Source: a virus. Taken from it: a stretch of 41,760 nucleotides of DNA. Of this stretch, positions 1 through 8,203 are shown in pieces. Under the pieces are notes generated by a model. It saw nothing but the letters and a program-made list of their open reading frames with translations. It was not told where the DNA came from and searched no databases. Positions within the stretch are counted from its first letter, which is position 1, and each line of letters begins with the position of its first letter. The position numbers were made by a program, and so were the translations under genes. The DNA is taken from IMG/VR virus record IMGVR_UViG_3300006916_000102, positions 1 to 41,760 of that record. One strand, written 5' to 3'.

Positions 1-20
1 GGTATTGTAATATTTGCCAT
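1..20 (-). CDS. start of a tail fibre-region gene, cut by window edge
   Basis: An ATG on the minus strand at 18-20 opens a frame reading MANITI before the window ends. It lies six bases after the stop of the preceding tail gene, with the same tight spacing as the rest of the late operon. Position after the DUF2612 and fibre-like genes suggests a tail fibre or fibre-assembly protein, but only six codons are visible, so this is context only. Confidence 0.4.
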
Positions 21-25
21 AATTT

Positions 26-478
26 TTAACTAATTTTAAAATTCATACTAAAAGCCTTAACATTTGCTGCTGTTGCACCAGAAATAGGAATATCCCCATT
101 TGCATCTGGCGTTCCAAAAGTCAAAGTATTATTACTAATTATCTTTGTAGTTCCTGCAGAAGCACCTGGCTTATCAGCAAAACCTAAAACATAATCATCT
201 AAATTCGTGCTATCAAAAGCAACAATAAATGAAAAATGGCCATCTTTTGTCAATCCTGTTCCAAGTCCAGTTGTAGCTTCAACTAAATCATTAGTAAAAC
301 TACTCCACAATCCTAATATATTAAACATAAAATTTAAATGATTTAATGAATAATTTCCATCTAAACTTCCATTTTGTTTAAGTTCATCAGTTGGTTCTAG
401 TTTATTAGAGCCTCCTTGTCTTGTTTCTGTAGCGTCATCTGTCGCCCACTCAATTATATTTTCTGGTTTTATTGACAT
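26..478 (-). CDS. putative tail fibre/collar-region structural protein
   Basis: A 150-residue protein directly downstream of the last baseplate gene. No catalytic motif, signal peptide or membrane segment is seen. The N-terminal half has an Asn/Leu-rich stretch near residues 40-58 (SLNHLNFMFNILGLW); the rest is rich in Gly, Thr, Ala and Asn, a composition common in short virion proteins. Its place between DUF2612 and the next late gene is where Mu-like phages encode fibre or fibre-attachment proteins. Function is inferred from position only; a baseplate-fibre adaptor is equally possible. Confidence 0.55.
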   Translation of the reverse strand: MSIKPENIIEWATDDATETRQGGSNKLEPTDELKQNGSLDGNYSLNHLNFMFNILGLWSSFTNDLVEATTGLGTGLTKDGHFSFIVAFDSTNLDDYVLGFADKPGASAGTTKIISNNTLTFGTPDANGDIPISGATAANVKAFSMNFKIS

Positions 479-496
479 AATATTTTATTTATTAAA

Positions 497-1249
497 TTAT
501 TGGTAAGCTAAATTTGCTTTTCCACCATCGATAATATCTTGATCAGCATCATAACAACCCATTATGGCGCCTGTATCTGTAACAATAGTATCTCCGGTAT
601 CAGTTATTAAATCTAAATTTTCTACAACTCCAAATTCTCGACCTTCAAAAATTTCTTGTAAACGATCATCTAAAGCTGTTCCTTCATAATTAGCAACAAA
701 CTGAGAACCTGCATCATCAACTAAATCATCTCCTGTATCAGTTTGTAAATTAGCTTCTGTTGTAGCAACTTCTGTTGCAATAAAAGGAACTTCACCTACA
801 GAAGCATAAATTAAAACAGCAACACCTGCTGCTGATAATTTATCCATTACTGAATGAATATTTAAAGGTAAAGTTGGCCCATTAGTATAAATAGTATAAG
901 CTGCTGGTGGATTATCAGAATAAACAACTTTAGTTGCTTCAGTTATAACTGTTAAAATCTCAACAACATCTTCTACAAATCCTCGAGAAGTATTTTTAAA
1001 AATTTTAAGGGTAATAGCTGAACGATAATCAGCATCACTTCTTCCTTCTCTTTTTTCTACAACAATAGCCCCAATTAAATCTAATTGCTTTCCTGAGGCA
1101 TTAGCAATATTTAAAATAGCTTTAAGATCAGCAAAAACAGTATCTAATTCATCAAAAGTTGTTGCTGCAACCTCTAAAACTTTATTAAAGTTGCTAGATG
1201 ATTTAAATTGTTCAATATTTAACTGTTTTATAGTATCGTAAATGCTCAT
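497..1249 (-). CDS. DUF2612-type baseplate protein (gpI/Mu gp48-like position)
   Basis: A 250-residue protein. Residues 1-150 look like the DUF2612 family: a helical start, then a SGKQLDLIGAIV segment followed by DADYRSAITLKIFKN, typical of the family's LD-G and YR signatures. The C-terminal 100 residues are acidic and carry repeated T-D-T-G units (near 169-172, 217-220 and 224-227), perhaps the fibre-docking part. Its start overlaps the stop of the gpJ-like gene by one base, so the two are likely translationally coupled. Homologues join the baseplate wedge to tail fibres. Family assignment is fairly sure; the role of the acidic tail is inference. Confidence 0.75.
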   Translation of the reverse strand: MSIYDTIKQLNIEQFKSSSNFNKVLEVAATTFDELDTVFADLKAILNIANASGKQLDLIGAIVVEKREGRSDADYRSAITLKIFKNTSRGFVEDVVEILTVITEATKVVYSDNPPAAYTIYTNGPTLPLNIHSVMDKLSAAGVAVLIYASVGEVPFIATEVATTEANLQTDTGDDLVDDAGSQFVANYEGTALDDRLQEIFEGREFGVVENLDLITDTGDTIVTDTGAIMGCYDADQDIIDGGKANLAYQ

Positions 1250-2694
1250 TATAATGTTACAACCATTCTACTTAAATCAAAATTAGGTTTTTCCCTAATT
1301 GTGCAATTAATATTACTAGAACCATAAGTCGGGGTTCCACCAGCTGTTGAAGTTGAAGCAATAGTTATTGTTGCTGAACCAATACCTGGAATTTCATAAA
1401 CAGGTTTATAAAATTTTTGTAAAACAATAACATCACCAATATTAAAATAATCTTCAGCAAATTCTAATAAAGCAGCTTTAATTGCTGCTTCGCCATCTGC
1501 CGGAAAAGTTTCTTCAGTATTATAAGAATCAATAACAACCTTAACCCAAAAATATAAATTAGTAGGTCTTGAGAATTTAATATTATGAGGCGTATTTTGT
1601 GCATCAGTTACTTCAACTGTTACATCTCCATCTGATTTCATTCCTGCAACTTTCATCTGGAATAACTTTGCAGCAATATTTGTATTAGAACCACCTTCAA
1701 TAACTGTTTCAAAAGATTTAGCAGCGATTCCATTTACATCTTCTGTTAATTCATCATTTTCATAAACTCTACAATAACTAGTTCCAGGAACTTCATTTAA
1801 TAATTTTGCTCTAATAGCATCAACAAAATTAAATCCTGCAACTGCTATATCTTGCTGAGTTCTTAATCTTAATTCTTGTGTATTTTCAATTGCTCTTCCT
1901 GTTTCTCCTGCATAATAATTTAAAACAGAATCTAAACCGGCTAAAGCTTCAGAAATTTCATTTATTGTTTCAGCAGCTACTTCATTAACTCCTGTTTCTA
2001 AAGCTTGAACTTCGATTACTGTTTGAACTTTACCTACAGTTAATTTTGAATCACCAGTAATATCATAAATATCATTTTTATCAGTAGCTTCAATAGTCAT
2101 TAAACCGCTACCTTCATCAGTTATAGTTAAACCAATAGCAGCACCTTCAACAACAGCTTTTAATCCTGCAACAATTTCATCAGCAGTTGCTGTTCCGTCT
2201 GAAACATAAGAATAAGTATTACCATCAATATAAAAATGATAAGTAGCATTATCAGTTACAGTTGAAACTGTAAATTGAATATAATTACAAGCGCCTTGAG
2301 TTATAAAGGCTTCAACAAGAGTTTTAAATACTAATTCGGTTGAGGATTGTTTTACTTGAGTATTAAGAGGAATTAAAGTTGCATTATCACCTTTAAAACT
2401 TACATTTGCTGTAGAAGCAGAAGCATCTTTTTTATTAATTCCAACTAATGAAACTGCATTTTCTAAAGGAACTCCTGAAGCAGCATTTCTATTTAATGAA
2501 TTATAAGTATCTTCTGCAGTTTGCCATAATGAGTCTGACATACTACCAATAAGCCCAATTATAATAGAATTAGGAGAATCTTTACTTAGATCTGAATCTT
2601 GTCCGAACTCATTTTTCCAAGCAGTTTCTAAGTCATCTATAATTTGTTCATTTGTCTTTCTAACAAACCCGTTGCTAGTTACGCCGTATGACAT
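1249..2694 (-). CDS. baseplate J-like protein (Mu gp47 type)
   Basis: A 481-residue protein with the gpJ/Mu gp47 layout. The N-terminal YGVTSNGFVRKTNEQIIDDL start is followed by the conserved early segment with SPNSIIIGL, and the C-terminal FNIGDVIVLQKFYKPVYEIPGI region is also typical. A middle insertion (about residues 115-235, Thr/Asp rich) may be an extra surface domain. In contractile tails this protein forms the wedge arms between hub and fibres. It sits between the gp25-like gene and DUF2612, the standard baseplate order. A possible extended -10 promoter lies just upstream at 2714-2722. Confidence 0.85.
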   Translation of the reverse strand: MSYGVTSNGFVRKTNEQIIDDLETAWKNEFGQDSDLSKDSPNSIIIGLIGSMSDSLWQTAEDTYNSLNRNAASGVPLENAVSLVGINKKDASASTANVSFKGDNATLIPLNTQVKQSSTELVFKTLVEAFITQGACNYIQFTVSTVTDNATYHFYIDGNTYSYVSDGTATADEIVAGLKAVVEGAAIGLTITDEGSGLMTIEATDKNDIYDITGDSKLTVGKVQTVIEVQALETGVNEVAAETINEISEALAGLDSVLNYYAGETGRAIENTQELRLRTQQDIAVAGFNFVDAIRAKLLNEVPGTSYCRVYENDELTEDVNGIAAKSFETVIEGGSNTNIAAKLFQMKVAGMKSDGDVTVEVTDAQNTPHNIKFSRPTNLYFWVKVVIDSYNTEETFPADGEAAIKAALLEFAEDYFNIGDVIVLQKFYKPVYEIPGIGSATITIASTSTAGGTPTYGSSNINCTIREKPNFDLSRMVVTL

Positions 2695-2713
2695 ATTTTA
2701 AATAATATTTTAA

Positions 2714-2722
2714 ATTATAACA
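2714..2722 (-). promoter_or_regulatory. possible extended -10 promoter before gpJ-like gene
   Basis: The minus strand reads TGTTATAAT, a full extended -10 element (TGnTATAAT), about 20 bases before the gpJ-like start in the 53-bp gap after the gp25-like gene. No good -35 hexamer lies 17 bases further upstream (TTATTT). In DNA this AT-rich a chance match is plausible, so this is tentative. Confidence 0.25.
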
Positions 2723-2747
2723 GATTTAATTTTAATAAATAATTTTG

Positions 2748-3119
2748 TTAAAGTACAATCAAATTATCAGTTATAACCGTGTTGTTAATAGAAGTAGCAC
2801 TAAAAGAATAAATAACCTGGCGCTCATTTTCATTGTAATCAACTGAGCTTTCAGTTATTTCTTTAACACCTTCAATAGCTAATAATTGCTCTCTAAATAT
2901 ACTTTCAAGAATATTTAGATCAATATTTTTAGTTCCTAATATATTCTCAAAGTAAGGCAATCCATGTTCTGAATTTAAATACCACTCATTTTTAAAGAAT
3001 TTAAGTCTGACCTTCATTCTTTGTAAAATTTCTTCATCAGTATTAGAACCTGATAAAATAGTTATTCTATTATTTGTAAAATATAGATCATTTTCTGAAT
3101 TTAATGCTAAAGTGCTCAT
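2748..3119 (-). CDS. gp25-like baseplate wedge protein (Mu gp46/DUF2634 type)
   Basis: A 123-residue protein with the usual pattern of this family: a short beta N-terminus, EEILQRMKVRLKFFKNEWYLNSEHGLPYFENILG (residues about 30-62), then a helix and a final pair of strands. The R-L-F-x-x-E-W-x-L-x-x-x-x-G-x-P-Y core is the recognisable part. Such proteins anchor the wedge to the tail tube hub and start sheath assembly. It lies between the spike and gpJ-like genes, as in Mu and related phages. Confidence 0.8.
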   Translation of the reverse strand: MSTLALNSENDLYFTNNRITILSGSNTDEEILQRMKVRLKFFKNEWYLNSEHGLPYFENILGTKNIDLNILESIFREQLLAIEGVKEITESSVDYNENERQVIYSFSATSINNTVITDNLIVL

Positions 3120-3132
3120 AATATATTTTTAA

Positions 3133-3813
3133 TTAAGTTACTGGCCCTGAAGTTCCACCACCTGGCGTAACTCCTGTATGAGTATGAGTTGCAAAGTCTT
3201 TTCCACCAATTAAAGCCGTAGCTCCTTTTAATTCTGATGTTGCTTCTACATTTGCAGCTGTTAAATCTCCTGATATTGTAACATTTCCGGTAATATCAAC
3301 ATCACCTGTAATATTTAAATTAGGGGTAGTTATATTTGCCTCTGTAGCATTAATATCAATAACTCCAGAAGGTTTTAATTTAATTTCTGAACCATCATAT
3401 TTTACTAATAAATCTGTATTATTTGCAGCAGGAGAAGGGGTTCCAAAATCTCTAAAACCTAAATGAGCTACAGCATCTGTTAAACTATTTTGTCTAGGAT
3501 CATCGGGGGTAACTTGATTTCCATTTTGTAACCATTCTTCTAAACTTTTTTCAGAAAATACTAATAAAACCTTATCACCAACATTAACAGGAAATGTAAT
3601 AGAAGCACCACCAGAAGCAGGATGAATAACTGGAACATTAAAAATAGCCGGTAATTTTACAACTTCACCATCATTATATTTTTGATTTAGAGCGGGTTGA
3701 ACCTTTGCTTTTTGTTTTGTATAGTCATATTCTAATATTTTTGCAGGCATACAAATGTGCATATCAGCAATTTTATTAGCAATAATTATATTTAATAATT
3801 CTGTTTTATTCAT
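3133..3813 (-). CDS. baseplate central spike protein (Gp138/gpV-like)
   Basis: A 226-residue spike. Residues about 20-110 fit the Gp138-type N-terminal OB-fold (VPVIHPASGGASITFPVNVGDKVLLVFSE). Residues about 150-195 form a repetitive beta-prism/helix of short NITGDVDITGNVTISG-like units. The C-terminus ends with H210-T-H212 in a Gly/Pro-rich tip; an HxH pair at the apex binds iron in several phage spikes. The protein caps the tail tube and pierces the outer membrane. Its start overlaps the hub gene stop by four bases. Confidence 0.85.
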   Translation of the reverse strand: MNKTELLNIIIANKIADMHICMPAKILEYDYTKQKAKVQPALNQKYNDGEVVKLPAIFNVPVIHPASGGASITFPVNVGDKVLLVFSEKSLEEWLQNGNQVTPDDPRQNSLTDAVAHLGFRDFGTPSPAANNTDLLVKYDGSEIKLKPSGVIDINATEANITTPNLNITGDVDITGNVTISGDLTAANVEATSELKGATALIGGKDFATHTHTGVTPGGGTSGPVT

Positions 3814-4658
3814 TTCTGTATAGCATCAATTTGGCAAAGCCAGTTATTATCTTCAGTATCACCATTAAATTTAACTTTCTTAACTAAAAAAGTTCCTTCT
3901 ATAGTTGAACTTTTAACCCTTATTAAATTTTTAGGTTGAATAGAAGGAATTATTAAACAATTAATTTTCCAACCATCGATTAATTTATTACTTTTAGTTT
4001 TAGTTTTAACAGCTTTTTCTTTAAATCTTTTAGGTTTATCAATTAAACCTGTTTCAGGTGATAAATATTGAGCTATTGTTTGTTTATCTAACTCGTTTGG
4101 CTTAGTTATTATTAAAACATTGTTTGCGATTGTCCATTGATAGCCTATTCTTGCTAAAATAATATCTAAAGCATTTCCGGGGGCTCCTATAAAAGAAAAA
4201 CCTTGTTTATAAACATAATTAGGTAATAATGAATAATCACCTTTAGCTAAATTTAATTCACCTACGATCTTTTCAAGTATTTGTTTTGTGTTTGAATCAG
4301 GGGCAAAAGATAAAGCTAATTTTTTGCTAGTTAAAGCAATATATCCATCTTTAACTGTAATTTTAGTAATAACATCAAAGCCATTAAAATCATGCTCATA
4401 TTCAACCACATTTCCAATAAATAATGTGCTTAATTCTTCACCATCATATCCTACTTTTAATATTAATGAAGTATCTTTTTCTTCTAATAAACCTACTGTT
4501 TCTTCCGAAAGATTATAAATATTAATCTTACCTGTATTAGTTTCCTTATTATCTTCCATATCAATATCAAAAGAAATACGCACACCATCAAGCAAACGAC
4601 CTACTGAACCTAGCTTTCCTATTAAAACTTGTGCTTTTCTTTTAAATAATCTACTCAT
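3810..4658 (-). CDS. baseplate hub protein (gp27/gpD-like)
   Basis: A 282-residue protein placed between plug and spike genes, the slot of the gp27/gpD-like hub in compact contractile tails. The N-terminal region (RISFDIDMEDNKETNTGKINIYNLSEET) is the two-barrel start common to these hubs, in which a set of strands ends in I-Y-N-L; a second Tyr-rich segment follows near residue 160. A hub trimer joins the tail tube to the spike. No peptidoglycan-degrading domain is visible, unlike T4 gp5. Assignment rests on the N-terminal pattern and gene order. Confidence 0.75.
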   Translation of the reverse strand: MSRLFKRKAQVLIGKLGSVGRLLDGVRISFDIDMEDNKETNTGKINIYNLSEETVGLLEEKDTSLILKVGYDGEELSTLFIGNVVEYEHDFNGFDVITKITVKDGYIALTSKKLALSFAPDSNTKQILEKIVGELNLAKGDYSLLPNYVYKQGFSFIGAPGNALDIILARIGYQWTIANNVLIITKPNELDKQTIAQYLSPETGLIDKPKRFKEKAVKTKTKSNKLIDGWKINCLIIPSIQPKNLIRVKSSTIEGTFLVKKVKFNGDTEDNNWLCQIDAIQK

Positions 4659-4660
4659 AA

Positions 4661-4990
4661 TTAAATAGTTTCAATTTCACTTTGAGTTAAATATAATAAT
4701 TTAGCTTCACCTGATGAAAAAGCAGTTCTATTTATTGAAGCACTTTTATCTGATATTTCGCAATAAAAATCACCATCTGGTAATGAACTTTTTTTATGAG
4801 AAAATAATAAAGGATAATTTGCAACAATTTTTATTCCTGCAATTATAACAGAATCATTTTCATCCCATATAGTCATTGCCCAAAAAGCACCTTGTACGTT
4901 ATATTGAAAACCTAATTTATAAATTATTGATTCTAATTCAATAACCAAAGTATGATTAGGATTATTTTTTATCGGTATTATTACAGCCAT
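4661..4990 (-). CDS. baseplate plug protein (Pam3 gp18-like)
   Basis: A 109-residue all-beta protein. The IPIKNNPNHTLVIELE start and the F-Q-Y-N-V-Q-G-A-F-W-A-M-T-I-W segment (residues 28-42) match the small plug family described for minimal contractile baseplates such as cyanophage Pam3. It is thought to close the tail tube end beside the hub. It sits two bases from the hub gene and follows the Dit-like gene, which supports the call. Confidence 0.75.
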   Translation of the reverse strand: MAVIIPIKNNPNHTLVIELESIIYKLGFQYNVQGAFWAMTIWDENDSVIIAGIKIVANYPLLFSHKKSSLPDGDFYCEISDKSASINRTAFSSGEAKLLYLTQSEIETI

Positions 4991-4995
4991 AATTT

Positions 4996-5592
4996 TTAAA
5001 ATAATGATCTTACAAATTGTACTAAAGTAATTTTAGGTTTAGGAGTAAAAGATTTTTGTTCTCCTACTTGTCTTCCAAAACTACTTGCCTTTTTAGCGCT
5101 ATCAGTTTTTATTCTTGAATTATCAAGACTAACTAACTGACTTTCTACTATTCTAGCTTCTTTAAATATTGCAGTAAATCTAAAACTTTCCCCATCTGTA
5201 GCATCATTTGGCATGTCTAAATTAGTCATAACCATACTGTCATAATATTTAAACTTCATTAGCAACCTTATAGGCTCTTTAGCCATAAATATTCTATATA
5301 ATTCATCATGAGCTTCTTTTAATCTATTAGGAATATTACCTTTAGCTAAAGTTGTAAGTTGTGATATTTTAGAATTTTTTAATGAAAATTTACTAATAAT
5401 TCCACTAATGGTAATTTCAGTTGGTTCATCTTTAGCATTATCTGTATTAAACCCGCCTTCAATTGGATTATTAGTTAAAGATACTTTTTCAGATATACTT
5501 CTTGAACTAGTAATATCAACCTCTAACTTGCCAATTTTTTGGCTAAAAGGTTCTTTAAATATTATTGCTGCTGCATTTGTAAAAAAACTCAT
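4996..5592 (-). CDS. Dit-like distal tail/baseplate protein
   Basis: A 198-residue protein with the N-terminal pattern of Dit-like proteins: I-G-K-L-E-V-D-I-T followed by an L-T-N-N-P-I-E-G-G-F-N segment (residues 40-50) in which a loop carries the N-P-x-E-x-G motif. The middle part alternates short strands and one helix; the last 40 residues are basic and probably disordered. In this tail type the protein links the tube tip to the hub. Its start lies four bases inside the end of the tape measure gene. Confidence 0.7.
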   Translation of the reverse strand: MSFFTNAAAIIFKEPFSQKIGKLEVDITSSRSISEKVSLTNNPIEGGFNTDNAKDEPTEITISGIISKFSLKNSKISQLTTLAKGNIPNRLKEAHDELYRIFMAKEPIRLLMKFKYYDSMVMTNLDMPNDATDGESFRFTAIFKEARIVESQLVSLDNSRIKTDSAKKASSFGRQVGEQKSFTPKPKITLVQFVRSLF

Positions 5593-7100
5593 TGTGCTCC
5601 TAATTCAATATATGTTTGTCTATTTTCTTCTTGCAGGGCTTGTTTAATAGCCGATTTAATACTTGTAGCATCACCGGCACCCATTCCAGAAGGAATATTA
5701 ACTGTTAAACTATTATTTACTGTTCTTTGATTAGTAAGAGGGGAACTGTTTACTCCACCTGATAAAAAGCTATCTGGTAACAAATCTCTTTGAGCTAAAA
5801 AATTATTAAAACTACCAACCATATTATTTATTCCAGAACCTACAGCAGAAAATAAAGGTTTATAATCCGTAGGACTATAATCTATATTTTTTTGACTTTC
5901 TTTAATCTCTGAAAAACTAGGAATAAACTTACCTACAAACTTTCCCGCTTTTTTAAATAATTCTATTATTTCTTTCCAATAAATTATTACAGTGGCTGTT
6001 GCAGCAATAAAAGCGCCTAAGGGATTTGCAGCCATTACAATTCCTAATAATCTAAACCCTGCAATTATTTTTGGTAAAAAATTGACTAATAAAACTATAG
6101 GTTTTACTAAAAGATTAAATCCTAAGACTGCAAAGCTCAATATTCTAGCTATTGCACCTAAAGCAATTAATAAAGGACCTACCACGGCTAAAAATAAGCC
6201 TATTGATAGTATCACTTTCTTTCCACTCTCATCTAAACGCGCAAAATTATTACTAACTTTGATTAACCATTCAGCAAAAGCTGCCATTTTATCATTAATC
6301 TTAAATGTTTCGTCCATTCCTCGACCAACATTTACTCTTAACATATAAAAAGCATTAGCAATTCTATTAGCATTTGCTCTAATTGTTTTAGAACCTTTAT
6401 CAATAGCTGCACCATATTTTTTATCAATAGTATCAGCAACTTTTGATAATACATCAGAAGTAACTTCTCCTTGTTCCATCATTTTAAGTAATTGCTCGGT
6501 ACTTACACCCATTGCTTCAGCGAACAAACCAACAGCACCTGGAACTGCATCACCTAATTGTAATTTCAATTCTTCAGCCATTACTTTGCCTTTTGACTGC
6601 ATTTGTTCAAGAGCTCTAATAACTCTATCAACATCTGTTGTTGTCAAACCTAAACCGGCTGACAATCCTAAGAATGATTTTATTACTTTTCTATTGGTTT
6701 CTAAACTATCTTTTGAGGCTGCTAAATATCTTGTATAAGGCTTAACTGAGGCGCTAAAAGATACACCTAATTCATCAGTTACCTTTTTTAAATATTCTAT
6801 TTCTGTTGATACAGCTTGTTCAATAGGAAGGCCGGTATCAAATTTAGCTAATACTGAGGTTAATGAGGCTTCTAAGGATTGAATATCGGCAGCGGCTTTA
6901 ATTGAAGCACCACCTAAAGCGGCTAAAGGAAGAGAAAGGGTTAATCCAATTTCTCTTCCTAATCTTGTAAAAGAATCACCTGTTGATCTTAAAGATTTGG
7001 CTGTATGTTGTAATTTAGCATCGATTTGATTTAAAGCAACGACTACAGGCCTAGCATTAGCTTGAAATGTTACTATTAATTCTTTAAGACTTGTCGCCAT
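5589..7100 (-). CDS. tail tape measure protein
   Basis: A 503-residue protein with the tape-measure N-terminal domain (about residues 50-250: A-A-D-I-Q-S-L-E-A-S-L-T, then the M-A-E-E-L-K-L-Q-L-G-D-A-V-P-G-A segment typical of the family). Residues about 290-377 hold several hydrophobic, probably membrane-active stretches, and the end is coiled and polar. It sets tail length and helps DNA enter the host. At roughly 1.5 angstrom per residue the tail would be near 75 nm, short for a myovirus. It overlaps the frameshifted chaperone extension by 17 bases. Confidence 0.9.
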   Translation of the reverse strand: MATSLKELIVTFQANARPVVVALNQIDAKLQHTAKSLRSTGDSFTRLGREIGLTLSLPLAALGGASIKAAADIQSLEASLTSVLAKFDTGLPIEQAVSTEIEYLKKVTDELGVSFSASVKPYTRYLAASKDSLETNRKVIKSFLGLSAGLGLTTTDVDRVIRALEQMQSKGKVMAEELKLQLGDAVPGAVGLFAEAMGVSTEQLLKMMEQGEVTSDVLSKVADTIDKKYGAAIDKGSKTIRANANRIANAFYMLRVNVGRGMDETFKINDKMAAFAEWLIKVSNNFARLDESGKKVILSIGLFLAVVGPLLIALGAIARILSFAVLGFNLLVKPIVLLVNFLPKIIAGFRLLGIVMAANPLGAFIAATATVIIYWKEIIELFKKAGKFVGKFIPSFSEIKESQKNIDYSPTDYKPLFSAVGSGINNMVGSFNNFLAQRDLLPDSFLSGGVNSSPLTNQRTVNNSLTVNIPSGMGAGDATSIKSAIKQALQEENRQTYIELGAQ

Positions 7101-7293
7101 TTTTTTCTCTATTAGTTTCTAATTCTTGTTGCTCTTTTTCTAAACGCGCTCTAAAATCTAAGATTGCATTCATTTTTAAAGTGTCAATAAAATTTAGATT
7201 CTCTATTTCAGAATATGTTATAGCTTTATCTAATACAAGTCTCCATACTAATATTTCATCTAAAATTTCAGAATCTAATAATTTTATTAACTC
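7084..7293 (-). CDS. C-terminal extension of tail assembly chaperone, made by -1 frameshift
   Basis: This frame has no start codon of its own but is open for 69 codons from the slippery site to a stop at 7084-7086. It encodes a helical, charged segment rich in Glu, Leu and Lys, ending in EKNGDKS. Joining it after residue 146 of the upstream chaperone gives a 215-residue long form. This is the lambda G/GT arrangement: a short abundant chaperone and a rarer long form that recruits tube subunits onto the tape measure. The position, immediately before the tape measure gene and overlapping it, is exactly where GT extensions occur. Confidence 0.8.
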   Translation of the reverse strand, partial: ELIKLLDSEILDEILVWRLVLDKAITYSEIENLNFIDTLKMNAILDFRARLEKEQQELETNREKNGDKS

Positions 7294-7730
7294 TTTTTTA
7301 CGTCTTTCAAAGCTTCCATAATTGCAGTCTCCATCGGAGCTAACATCGGAATCTTCTTTACCAGGATCGAAACTATATTTAGAGAAAAAAAACCATTGTG
7401 ATCTAAAACCTCCATTGCAAGTTCAATTGGACCATCTAAATTATTCTCAAAAACTTCATTAAAAGCTTTTTGATTATCTAAACCGCCAATATCAATTGCA
7501 GAACAATTTTTAAATAATTTTAAAAACATTTCTGAAGGAATTTCATAAACCAATCCGGCAACAGCTTTTAAAATATTAGCTGAATTTTCACCAAATGAAA
7601 TATCATCACCTACCTGTTTTTTAACACTTTCAATTAATTCTTTTCTTAATTTTAAAGCTTCGAACGCATTAAATTGGATTATATTAACTTCGTATTCACC
7701 AATTTTTACTGATTTTGTTTTAAGAGCCAT
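7287..7730 (-). CDS. tail assembly chaperone, short form
   Basis: A 147-residue protein between tube and tape measure genes, the fixed position of tail assembly chaperones. It begins with a small beta part (KTKSVKIGEYEVNIIQFNAFEALKL), then is mostly helical (VAGLVYEIPSEMFLKLFKNC). The sequence has no enzyme motif. The last codons carry an A AAA AAG slippery site, so about 146 residues are shared with a frameshifted long form. The chaperone binds the tape measure while the tube polymerises around it. Confidence 0.8.
   Translation of the reverse strand: MALKTKSVKIGEYEVNIIQFNAFEALKLRKELIESVKKQVGDDISFGENSANILKAVAGLVYEIPSEMFLKLFKNCSAIDIGGLDNQKAFNEVFENNLDGPIELAMEVLDHNGFFSLNIVSILVKKIPMLAPMETAIMEALKDVKKS
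7293..7299 (-). promoter_or_regulatory. dnaX-type -1 programmed frameshift site (A AAA AAG)
   Basis: On the minus strand the zero-frame codons GTA AAA AAG AGT TAA contain the heptamer A AAA AAG, the classical bacterial -1 slippery sequence, two codons before the stop of the short chaperone. Slipping one base back continues into the 69-codon open frame that ends inside the tape measure start. Location, heptamer and downstream frame agree. A stimulatory RNA structure downstream is not obvious. Confidence 0.8.
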
Positions 7731-7749
7731 AATATTTTTTTATTAATTA

Positions 7750-8181
7750 TTATTCGTTTCCTGCTAAGTTAACTACATAATCAGAACCAGTTTTAATCAT
7801 CCATTCCCTTTGTTTTGCTTCAGTTCCAAAAGCAATAGTTGGATTTTTAACAATCCAAGCAGCTTTTGCAGCAACTAAAGTATTTCCTGATCTATCTTTA
7901 ATTAGAATAGGAAGAACAGCACTTGCAACTCTATCAGCATTATGTAAGCCAGATAAAACTTGATTAGTAGGAGAAGTTTGTCTGATTCTTAAAGTAATAT
8001 TTAAAAAATTAGCATTATTTTTAACTCTGTCAACACCACCATCAGCACCGCCAACAGAATTAAAAGCGTCATTTTCTTCTGTAATTTCAACAGCATCACC
8101 TTCAGAAAAACCTGAAATTTGAGCCACGCCGAAAATAACGTTTAGTTTTTTAAAATCGAATGTTCCTATATTATTTGCCAT
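7750..8181 (-). CDS. tail tube protein (DUF3277-like)
   Basis: A 143-residue protein straight after the sheath gene. The pattern FDFKKLNVIFGVAQISGFSEGDAV at the start, a central acidic loop and the NFLNITLRIRQTSPTNQVLSGL segment match the DUF3277 group of tube proteins in Mu-like and related contractile tails. It forms the hexameric inner tube through which DNA passes. Neighbouring sheath and chaperone genes support the call. Confidence 0.85.
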   Translation of the reverse strand: MANNIGTFDFKKLNVIFGVAQISGFSEGDAVEITEENDAFNSVGGADGGVDRVKNNANFLNITLRIRQTSPTNQVLSGLHNADRVASAVLPILIKDRSGNTLVAAKAAWIVKNPTIAFGTEAKQREWMIKTGSDYVVNLAGNE

Positions 8182-8203
8182 GATATTATTTTATTTAAAG
8201 TTA

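Noticed and set aside
5992-6348. Open frame of 118 codons on the plus strand inside the tape measure gene.
   Set aside because: It is the antisense shadow of a Lys/Ile/Leu-rich gene, with no promoter or family signal and against the transcription direction.
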